Translations under genes and position numbers: made by a program
DNA from: Pratylenchus scribneri
Lineage: Eukaryota > Nematoda > Chromadorea > Rhabditida > Pratylenchidae
Length of the DNA stretch: 64,000 bases
Direction of reading: 5' to 3'
Assembly (NCBI GenBank): GCA_030063045.1
Contig: JAQSEB010000099.1
Location: 1,054,001-1,118,000, forward strand
The notes under the pieces: model-generated
What the model was told of the DNA's origin: nothing
Databases searched by the model: none
What the model saw: the letters and a program-made list of their open reading frames with translations, nothing else
Part shown: positions 46,001 through 54,991 of the stretch, piece after piece
How positions within the stretch are numbered: the first letter of the stretch is position 1
Layout of the letters: each line of letters begins with the position of its first letter

Positions 46001-46809
46001 TATTAAATTTTTTAGCTGATTTTCAACAAAACGTCACCACCTGCAAAATTGACAGTTTCAAGGAAAAATTCGTCGTAAAAAGCAAATCCAAGGACACATT
46101 CAATGGGAAAATGGTGGTACCGAATTGTACGGCAAATTTTGCAAATTGTTCCATTATTCGGTTGGAATATTCCCTTGAGGTGAATAAAATTTTTTGGTAT
46201 TTTTAAATTTACATTTTAATCGATGAATAATTTTTAATTGATTTAAATGAATTTTTGAAATCAAAACAATGAAATTTGAAAATTTTTTATTCATTCATAT
46301 TATCTGCTTAAATTGGGCCAAAATTTGAAGCTTTGACATAATTTTTTGTTATTTTACACATTATTTTAAGATTTACAAAAATTTATTTTTTGAATTCAAA
46401 AATTGAATGTTTTTAATTTATATTTTACCAAAAAAAATATATTATTTTTTATCAAAATAATTTTTATATTTTTTGGAATTAATAAATAAAAGAACCTTAT
46501 TTTAAATAAAATATAAGCCGAAAATGAATTTATAAATTTTTTTAAATAAATTGAATAAAATTAATTAAATTTAAATAAATAAAAATAAATTTAATTAAAG
46601 ATTTGCTTGAATGTTGGCAACCTAAAATTTGTTGCCCCAATTTTGATTGGCACAATTCCCATTCGACAAAATTGTCCACAAATTCAAAATGGTTTACAAA
46701 AAATTAAATTTAAAATTTATTTATTATTCCAGTTACTGGGCCCCAGCCATCAATTGGCCTTTTGCCTTTGCCACCGCCGCCGACTTATGAGGAAATTAAA
46801 GAGGAATGA
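43050..46809 (+). CDS. Arrestin-domain-containing protein (8 exons)
   Basis: Exons: 43050-43246, 43945-44123, 44660-44727, 44776-44901, 45643-45832, 46016-46179, 46601-46691, 46733-46809. Phases agree and give 363 residues. Arrestin-N features: YAGQQIRAICHLKL, LAAGDYQFPINFTIPPDAAP with PSFAG, and INYCCSVIIDRPWKKDKK. Arrestin-C features: FFVIPILDLN, SGFVPGEEIPIQIEVEN, NCSIIRLEYSLE and a VAPILIGTIPI strand. The tail LPPPPTYEEIKEE carries a PPxY motif, which in alpha-arrestins recruits WW domains of Nedd4-type ubiquitin ligases to membrane cargo. Without the 48-nt intron 44728-44775 an in-frame TGA would interrupt the protein. Removing it restores the normal spacing between DRPW and LDLN. Confidence 0.92.
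45030..45228. mobile_element. Decayed hAT-like end within an arrestin-gene intron
   Basis: The right side ends CGTTCCCATCCCTCTG, i.e. an inverted CAGAGGGATGGGAACG, of the CAGRG type seen at hAT ends. Inside are repeated CGAAATTTCGG motifs, a subterminal style like the TTTCGA-rich copies 1 and 2. No left TIR or TSD was found, so it is a truncated remnant at best. Confidence 0.5.
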
Positions 46810-47349
46810 ATAAATTGGCAAATCGAAATAATCAAGAATAAAAAAGATATATTTTAATGGAAAAAATCCAATTAAATCATCATTTTTTATCAGCTTTTCA
46901 CCCAGAATTTAACATTTTAAACCTAATTTTTTAAATAAATATTTGACAATTGACATTGAGGGACATTTATTTTTTTACTATTTAATTTATAAGAAGAAAT
47001 GTGGGACAATCAAACAATGAGAATGATTTTTTATTAAAAAAACTTCATTATCCATTACCAGCAGCAATTTCATCCAATGGGAATGGGAATAGAAATCCCC
47101 CCTCAAGACTGTAAAAAGTACTGTATTCCTTCCAAAGGAAATGGCCCTTCTAATTCTACCATTAGGTATAGAAATATTGGAATAAAAAATGAGTTGAATT
47201 AATTTTTATTAAAATTTTATCCATTCATCAGAGAAGAATTAAAATATCATTATAAAATATATTATTTATCAATTCATTTTAACAAAAAATGGTTAAATAT
47301 TGGTGATTTAAAATAAATCATAAATATTCCATTCGAATTGAATTATTTT
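46810..47349. other. Intergenic between convergent genes
   Basis: AT-rich 3' flanks of the arrestin (+) and the unknown minus-strand gene. No exon, RNA or repeat can be supported here. Confidence 0.4.
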
Positions 47350-49253
47350 TCACATTTCTTCGCGTCCATTTAATGCAGCTGCAACGAAAAATGCATCCAT
47401 CACATTTTTGTTGATTTTGGTGAATGGATTGAGCCGCATATGATGCGAATTACGGACATTCTTATCTGTCGCATTGTACAAATCCACGGCATAGAAAAGG
47501 CCGTGAACTGGGCATTTATAATTTTTGAAGGCATGCTGCTTGTTGGTGAAATTGCCGTACACCTGGGGCAGTTAATAAATCAGAATAATAAATACCGTAT
47601 ATGCTCTTTTAATTCCCAGTGGGGAATTATTTTTCAATCCTTCAAAAATATGAGAAAATTTATGGTCTAACTCTTTAATTTAAAGAATTTTTGAATAAAT
47701 TATATCTTATTTTAGAGATCGGCAAGGCGCCTCGGTCGGGAACTTGGTACGGGATTCTCGAAAAATTTCCGAAACCGAATTTCCCCGAGTCAAAAATATC
47801 GGGAACCCCCCTTCGTGATTTGGAAATTTTTAAAATCAATTAAAAAAAATTTTAAAAAAAATGGTATAAAACAATTTAAAACATATTTGATAGATTATTA
47901 CTTGTTAGACTTAAAAAATTAACATTTTATAAATTTTCATGAGAAAAATTTTAACGAAAAATGCCCAAAAAGGCTCTTTTTTCTCCTTTGTCGGGAATTT
48001 TTCGGGAATTCCCGAACCCGAGTTGGTCCCGAAAAGTCAAAAAATTCTTCGGGCGGGATCCCGTTTCCCGAATTGGGTTCCCGAATTTTTCCCGAACAGG
48101 ATCCCATCCCGTCCGATCTCTCTCGGATTTTGTAGAATTTTAGATAACTAAAAAAATGATGCAAAAAAATTTAAATTCATCTTGTACGGAGTTCAGAGTC
48201 CTCAATTCGAGGATGGGAAATTATTAGAGAGTGGGGAATTAAAAGAGCATTTTTTCGGAATATCATTTAATTTGCCTGCTCAATTCGGCCATGCTCCAAT
48301 TTGAAATAGTCGGTGCACAAAAGTGGCCCATTGTCAATTTGGCATTTCACCTCGAACACAATGTTCGGATGATTTCCACTGCCTGCGGAAAAATTATTAT
48401 ATTTTTACCAACAATTTTATCAAAAATCACCAGAAAGAAAATTGTCGAACACATTTTCCATTTGGATCTTTCGCTCACGAAAGGGAACGAGACTTTGAGG
48501 AGGACAGCAAAATGGCTTCGCAAAATTGCCTTTTTGGGTGCCAACTGCAATTTGGTTTTCAGTTGGTTGGGCCAATCCGGCCTTGAATGCAATTTTGAAT
48601 CCGCCAAGGCCCATTTCACTGTATGAGTCCTGCATCACTGGATAATGCTCCAGAATGCGCACATTGTCGAAGTCGACAACCAATGCACTGTAATAATTGA
48701 AGCAAATTATTAACGGAAAATTATTTTAATTTTTTAAAACTAAGATAATTTATATAATTTATTAATCAGAAATCAATATATTTTAAGTAGGATGTAATTT
48801 TTGAGAAAAATTTTTACAGAAATTATACGGTAATTTTACATGTCAAAAATGTAACCAAAAAATTAATGATAAATCATTTAAATAGAATATGGAATTTGTT
48901 AAAAATTTTACTGAAATTATAGGGTAATTTATATGTATAAAATGTTAACAAAAAAATTAAAAAGTAGGACATGGAATATTTGATAAAATTTTATATAAAT
49001 TTTACCGTAATTTTATAAATTAAAAAATGCATAAATATATAATAAAGGAATAAAAATGTTTTAAAAATATAAAAAATATAATTAAATAAACCAATTTTAA
49101 AAATTTATAGACTTTTTAAAAGCACCAATTTTTACCCAACTACCTAAATTCGCCAGTAAAATTCTTTTGAATGGTCAAAATGGCTACACCCTTTGTGCTG
49201 ATTCCCTTTTTCAGGAAAAATGCTCGAATTTTTTCCACATATTCGGCGTCCAT
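47350..49253 (-). CDS. Unknown protein, 4 exons, with a probable GC-AG intron
   Basis: Exons: 49253-49144, 48687-48431, 48382-48276, 47562-47350. Phases agree and give 228 residues. It starts MDAEYVEKIRAFFLKKGIST. Later segments include ALVVDFDNVRILEHYPVMQD, LGGFKIAFKAG, NIVFEVKCQIDNGPLLCTDY and AFKNYKCPVHGLFYAVDLYN. No signal peptide or membrane span is present. I do not recognise the family. The third intron starts GCAAAT after CAG and ends CCCCAG, so it would be a GC-AG intron. It houses a MITE pair (47590-48255). The exon 2 tail (CCPPQSLVPF...) is less convincing and might hide a further intron. Confidence 0.68.
47590..48255. repeat. AATTCCCC-family MITE split by a second TIR element
   Basis: The outer element begins TACCGTATATGCTCTTTTAATTCCC and ends GGGGAATTAAAAGAGCATTTTTTCGG, with the family phrases GGTCTAACTCTTTAATT and TTTTGAATAAATTAT. 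It is interrupted by 47714-48122, which is bounded by inverted AGAGATCGG/CCGATCTCT and filled with CCCGAA/TCGGGA repeats. No clean TSD was seen around the inner element. Confidence 0.7.
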
Positions 49254-49422
49254 TTTTAATAATTGAAAATGTTTGATTTAAAAGAATTTTGTGAAAAATG
49301 GTTTAGAATGACTGATAGAAAAAATACGAAATTGCTAAACATTTTAAAGGCAAGCCTAAAATTTTATTTTATTCAGAAAATGTTATTTTGATGAATAAAA
49401 TGCCATTTGGAGGGAATGAACA

Positions 49423-49620
49423 ATGAATGTGTGTTTCTTTCGGTGGAGTCAAACCTTTTTCATCATCATTGTTCTTATTCCTTCATTCAATATCATTCAA
49501 GCAGTTATTCACTTCCATTCTCGACTGAGAATTATTGTAAATGCTGTGAAGGCTAACAGTAAGGTGTTTGTCATGCTGGCTGAAATTCGAACACCCATTC
49601 GCCATTCCCCAAAATGTTAA
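49423..49620 (+). CDS. Possible small secreted or membrane protein
   Basis: This 65-codon single-exon ORF starts MNVCFFRWSQTFFIIIVLIP, a signal-peptide or anchor-like segment, and continues SFNIIQAVIHFHSRLRIIVN with a basic end. It lies head-to-head with the minus gene starting at 49253. No splice or family evidence supports it, so it may be a chance ORF. Confidence 0.3.
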   Translation: MNVCFFRWSQTFFIIIVLIPSFNIIQAVIHFHSRLRIIVNAVKANSKVFVMLAEIRTPIRHSPKC

Positions 49621-50426
49621 ATTCTTCATCAAAAAATATTTTTAACACAATGAACATGAATATAATATATAGTATATTAATCATCCATTTTAAGTTTCAT
49701 TTTGTGATTGGAAAATAAACGAAAAGTCACTACAAGATTTCCGATGATCAAAAAAATTCAATAGAAAGATTGTCGGAAATTTGCATAAATATTCTGACAA
49801 TTTTCCCCAAAAAATATGTGGTGTTTTGGTAAAAAAATCTCTATATATTTATGAGAAAAACAAAATTAAATATTCTTCATTTCGATAAATTATAAAACTT
49901 TTCCATATTTTCAAAATGAAGGAAAATTTTTGATTTATATTTTACAAAATACAAAAACAAAATGAAGAATAAAAATTTAAAGTATATTTAAAAACATCGT
50001 ACATCGAAGGTATCGTGTCGTGGAATTGATAATGTTTACTTTTATTTTTTACCCGGGGCTCATTTCATTTTTTTTTCATTTCGCTATATTTATTCTGAAA
50101 TTTTCCAAAAAAAAAATGTGGAGTTCAGAAATTTTTAACTTGGATTTGTAAATGGTGAATTAAGAATTCAATACTAAAACTTAGCAAAAGAATAGAAAGT
50201 ACTCCTGCCTGCAATTGCAAGTCGGTCATTGATTGCTGACTACTATTTGGAATTTTGGCCATTGATTTTGTGAAGGACACCAAATTTAAATTGTTTTCGA
50301 AGGTATAGAAGACTAAAAGCAGTACAGAAAATTTTTATAAATTTATTTTAATTCTCTTTAATCAAAGTTCATCAATCAAAATTGATAATAAATAATTGCA
50401 ATCTTATTGATAAAATATTATTAAAA
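49621..50426. other. Intergenic, AT-rich
   Basis: Contains AT-rich sequence with two similar phrases (TTTTCCCCAAAAAATATGTGG near 49801 and TTTTCCAAAAAAAAAATGTGG near 50101), perhaps an old duplication. No coding exons. Confidence 0.4.
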
Positions 50427-50588
50427 ATGAATTGGAAAAGAGCAAATTCCATCATTTTCATATTGTATTTGGAAATAATGCCACTAGCAATGGATGTCGG
50501 AGAATTAATCGGATTACAAGCAATGGAATTCTCATTATATGTGCAATTATCGGCCGAAATAATGTTGTTGCAAAATACTGTCCTATAG
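50427..50588 (+). CDS. Very small ORF, uncertain
   Basis: A 53-codon ORF starting MNWKRANSIIFILYLEIMPL with a hydrophobic start and a Leu/Met-rich remainder. It converges on the small secreted ORF at 50653-50856. Composition is compatible with a tiny secreted peptide but nothing confirms it. Confidence 0.2.
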   Translation: MNWKRANSIIFILYLEIMPLAMDVGELIGLQAMEFSLYVQLSAEIMLLQNTVL

Positions 50589-50652
50589 CTAAAAATTAGG
50601 TATTTAAATTATAATTGAATAAATATAATAAATAATGATTAAATTAATTAAT

Positions 50653-50856
50653 TCACCCTTTTGGGCAAGAATGTTGGATATATTTTACAGGAAATTCATT
50701 TTGACTTGTATCTACACAACATGCACAAATTAGATTTACGGTTTGTTCATCAGTACATTTTTCGATAATGTAACCACCAAATGATCCGTAAAAAATGTGG
50801 AAGAAAAGAAGCAATTTAATGATGATCAGAGGGAGCGAATTTATATGCAAATGCAT
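50653..50856 (-). CDS. Small secreted cysteine-containing protein
   Basis: A 67-codon single-exon ORF. MHLHINSLPLIIIKLLLFFH with IFYGSFG is a good signal peptide with a plausible cleavage site. The short mature part has five cysteines (KCTDEQTVNLICACCVDTSQ and a late HSCPKG). The size, signal and cysteines are of the kind seen in nematode secretory or effector-like peptides. No family is recognised. A longer reading from an upstream ATG (to 50991) adds a Lys-rich stretch and is less likely. Confidence 0.5.
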   Translation of the reverse strand: MHLHINSLPLIIIKLLLFFHIFYGSFGGYIIEKCTDEQTVNLICACCVDTSQNEFPVKYIQHSCPKG

Positions 50857-51600
50857 ATTTTTTGTCAGTACTCTAAATGGGTTTCTGGGTACATAAATGA
50901 TGTTTTTATGATATTTGAAGCATTTTAGGGTTAACTTTTTTTGCATATTTTGCATATTTTCGCCTTTTTTTTGGCAAAAATTGTCCTTCAAAAATGCAAT
51001 AAAAACCGAAAATTTGCATATTTAAGGAAATTTTCATATAAATCCGCTCCCTGATTGATGATGAAAGTCATTTTTCTGTGCAGAAATTATTTTCAAATAT
51101 TAATTAGCAAAATTATTGAAGAACAAAATGGAATATAAATATATCATTTTATATTTTCTCTAAAATCATTGAGAATTAGGTCTGATGAGATAAATTAATA
51201 TAAAACAATGTTTTAATGAAATTAATTAATGGTAATGGGAATAATTTAATCAAAGCAAAATATTAATTCCAATTTTATTAAATGCAATTGGTAATAAAAT
51301 AAAAAGAATTGATTACTTTTAATTATTTATTTTTAGTATTCAACGTCAGCCATTTTTCTTTTAGAATTCTAAATGGGAAATTCATTTTTTCATTTTCTAT
51401 CGATTATCATAAAAATCATGTAATTTATTTCAAAAAATGATGAAATTTTCCAAATTATATAATTTATTAATTTATCTCATTTGGCTAATAATTTGCATTG
51501 AGATTTCATTGCCTGCCTGCTGAAAAGAATGATGAAATTTATCAAAAATCACCCGAATTCAATTCTAATTTGTGAATATTTTTTATTATTTAAATTTTTT
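50857..51600. other. Intergenic, AT-rich
   Basis: Presumed 5' flank of both the small secreted ORF (-) and the AT-hook gene (+). Repeated TTTTGCATATTTTCGCC/TTGCATATTT phrases occur near 50940-51020. Nothing else was resolved. Confidence 0.4.
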
Positions 51601-54317
51601 ATGCAATTATTTTTCAGCAATTTCTCATTTAAATGGACAAATAAAAGGACAAAACGATCGGGGAGAGGTGGACCACAAAAGGGCGCTGGACGGTAAAAAA
51701 AATATCCATTAAAATTTTTTGTCGGAAAAAATTTACAAGTTTAAGAATATAAGAAAAATAAAATTTTATTTCATCGAAAAATATGCGAAATTTGCAATTT
51801 TTATGGCCATTAAAAATTAAATCGATTTACAATTTTAGAGAAAAAATAAAATTTTTTATAAATTTGAAAAAATATGAATAAAATTCTTATGAAAAATTTT
51901 CTAAAAATTTTAGACATTCCTTCTTATTAATATTTGAATTAACTTAAATTTACAAAAAATGAATAAAAATATATAATTTTAAAATTTAATTGTAGAAAAC
52001 GAAGGCGACCAATTGGGGTGCCCTATAGACCTAATCAGCCTCCAGAACGGCTGTTGGAATTGAGACAACAAGCAGTCCAACAAGAGGTCTTTAATTTATA
52101 TAATATTTTGGAGGTAGAAAATTATTTGAAATTAATGCATATTATTAATTGAAAATTGAGATCCATCTCATTCCCAAAACCATTCAAATTGAAATATCCC
52201 ATAATTTTTGCGGATTGTAATTAAACTACAATTAATTTAGGATTAGCAGCCAAATACGCAATGAATAGAATATAGTAGAATGCCATCCTGAAATAAATTC
52301 TTTAAAAATTGCAGTTGGCAATTGGAGAAAATTTGCAAAGGCAAGCGAATCTCATACAAAATGAACGAGATCAAGGAATTCGAAGCAGGAGCAGCAGCAG
52401 GGAACGCGGGAAGACGTTTCAGTGCCGCCAGTTCAGTGCCGCCGTTTCAGTGCCCGCCGTTTCAGTGCCCGCCGTTTCAGAGCCCGCCGTTTCAGTGCCC
52501 GCCGTTTCAGTGCCGCCGTTTCAGTGCCGCCGTTTCAGTGCCCAGCCAAAAAGGGGACGTTTCAGTGCCACCTATATTTTTATCGTAATTAAGCATATAA
52601 GATTATGAAATATAGATTTTTATTCTTTCTTCGATCATGAATATGCCAATGGGAGGTCGGGGAAGTGAGACTGCGCGGGATTAAGCCAGATATGGGGGGA
52701 TTAAGGTGGATATAGGGGATTAGGCCGGATTAAGCCTAGTTAGGGGCTAGGGATTAGGGTTAGAGATTCGGAGCATAGGAATCTCGCGAAGCCGGAAGCA
52801 AAACAGCCAAATCAGAACTCGCGCCCATCTATTTCATGGCTTAATCCAGCTTAATCCCCCTTATATCCACCTTAATTCCCTTATATCCACCTTAATCCCC
52901 CCATATCCGGCTTAATCCCGCGCACTCTTTTAGGCACTTCCCCGACCTCCCATTGGCATATTCATGATCGAAGAAAGAATAAAAATCTATATTTCATAAT
53001 CTTATATGCTTAATACGATAAAAATATAGGTGGCACTGAAACGTCCCCTTTTTGGCTGGGCACTGAAACGGCGGCACTGAAACGGCGGCACTGAAACGGC
53101 GGCACTGAAACGGCGGCACTGAAACGGCGGCACTGAAACGGCGGGCACTGAAACGGCGGGCTCTGAAACGGCGGGCACTGAAACGGCGGCTCTGAAACGG
53201 CGGCACTGAAACGGCGGCTCTGAAACGGCGGCACTGAACTGGCGGCACTGAACAGACCCCCACCGGCAGGGAAAGCCAACAAACATTGGCATATGTGGCC
53301 GCCAAAGGATATAGACGAAACCAATTTAAAAGAGGCTAGGAAAAAAAATACGTATTATTTTTATAATTTTTTCACCTTTAATTAGTAGCTAAAATGTCAA
53401 ATTTTGATTATTTTAAATCATTTTACCCATTAAAAATAGCGAAAAATGCCTATTGTGAAAATATATTGAAGCAATAAAGAACAAATTTTTTATTTTTAAG
53501 TAAATTATAATAATTATATATAGAAATGCATGCCTATAATCGACATCGGCAACAATTCCCAATGGCACTCCAGCAAGAATTACGGCGAAGACAAGTTCAA
53601 CAACAAATTGAAATGGGATATTTGCCACCACCGCCACCGAAACGAAGAGGGCGACCTTCGCTACAAGATTTAGAATATCGACAATTACGAGTAAATGTTT
53701 TTTATTCATAAAATTATTAAATTTTATTTAAGCAAAATTTGTCGAATCGATAATCATTTTTAAGGCCATTTAATTTGGCTATGATTTTAAATGTTTTATT
53801 AATCGAAAAAATTTAAAATAGAGGCAAATTTGGTTACATTTTATGGAAAAAAGTGTTTTACCTAAAAATTTGCACTTAAATTCAATGAGTTTGTCCAAGC
53901 TAATTAATTTTTAGTTATTAAATTATCACTCCGGGAATCTTATTATTTTCTAGAAACCGAAATTATTTTTTACAATTTTCAATTTGGAAAATTTAGGATG
54001 CCCACATATTTCGACAGCAGCCGGGCCCAAGTGGAATTGGCCAAGTGATGGGCAGAATGGATGAGCCAGGGCCAAGCACAAGCAGCAGAAAAAGTCGAAG
54101 TAGGAGTCCAATTCCTCGTCGGAGTCCACATTTAACTCCAACTCATACGCGAAGTCGAAGTCAAAGTTTTGTAACTGATGACTATATTGACATTATTGGA
54201 TTGGATGAATCGGTTTCGTCGCCAAGAAGAAGGAGCAGAAGTCGGGCAAAAAGTATGCTGCCAATGGTTCGGGCACCGGACATTGGTGGCCTAAAGATGC
54301 GAAGGAACAGTGGATGA
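51601..54317 (+). CDS. AT-hook / Arg-Ser-rich nuclear protein, coding exon interrupted by a transposon
   Basis: Exons: 51601-51692, 51996-52086, 52315-52415 plus 53258-53334 (one exon split by the element at 52416-53253), 53524-53690, 53997-54317. Ignoring the element and one TSD copy, all phases agree and give 282 residues. Features: basic start (NKRTKRSGRGGPQKGAGRKR, RRPIGVPYRP), Gln/Arg helices, RSRSSSRERGK, PPPPPKRRGRPSLQDL with an AT-hook-like RGRP core, then RS repeats (SRKSRSRSPIPRRSP, SPRRRSRSRAKS). It is likely a chromatin- or RNA-associated protein. The exon before 53524 would use a GC donor (GAG|GCTAGG). As assembled, the insertion breaks the gene unless spliced out. The start ATG may be in an earlier exon, since TTTTCAG occurs just after it. 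Confidence 0.7.
52416..53253. mobile_element. 838-bp foldback element inserted in a coding exon
   Basis: Long inverted arms: the left has about 10 units of GTTTCAGTGCCGCC/GTTTCAGTGCCCGCC (52416-52570), the right about 15 inverted units (53035-53253). Each is followed inward by ~125 bp of nearly identical unique sequence (TATAAGATTATGAAATATAG, CAATGGGAGGTCGGGGAAGT). The ~220-bp centre contains GGATTAAG/CTTAATCC repeats. It is flanked by AGAC on both sides (52412-52415 and 53254-53257), a likely 4-bp TSD. There is no transposase. The element starts with GT and is followed by AG, so it carries potential splice sites. Confidence 0.88.
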
Positions 54318-54991
54318 GATGAAATGAAGGAATTATTTTGATATAATATTTGTTGATATTTTTGCGTGAATTTGTTTGCTATTAAAACGAGAATGAAGGG
54401 CAAATAAAATAAGGAATTTAACTATAAATAAAAAAAAGCATTTGTATTTCTATTAAATATTAGATTAATAAAAATGAAGACAAATTTAAGGGCAATTAGA
54501 ATTTTAATTAATCCAAAAAAAATGGAAAACCAATCTTTAAAAATGTCATTTTTGCATATAATTTTTTAATTAAATTCATTCAAAATTAAATTGAAAATTA
54601 GAAAATAACGACATTTAAATTTATTTTCATTCTTTCAATTTTGTTTTCGTTTTTATATTTTTTAAATCATAAAAAATTTCAGTTGAATATTAAAAGCCAA
54701 CCAATTAAATGAGTTAATTATAGAAAGAATTAGTAAATTTTAACAAAAATTTATGATCAAATATAAAATGCAAAATAAATCAAAACTAGACCAATTTCCG
54801 TTCTATTTTTCCCAATTTTTTTTAGTTTTCTATTAAATTAAAATGTATGTAAAAACAATAAAAAACAAAAAAATATTTGAATTTCTTTTAAACATACATT
54901 AAATTCATTCAAATTTAGTAAATTTAAAAAAGAAAATAATTTCATAAAATGATGAGATGACAATGACAGGGGCATCATTTCAATTAATAAT
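54318..54991. other. Short intergenic between convergent genes
   Basis: AT-rich 3' flanks. Similar phrases at 54455-54660 and 54870-55020 (TTTAATTAATTCAT..CATTCTTTCAATTTTGTT) hint at a local duplication. No exons. Confidence 0.4.

Noticed and set aside
52322..53324. ORFs reading FQCPPFQCPPFQ-type repeats
   Set aside because: Translations of the 14-15 bp repeat in the foldback element, not host coding sequence.
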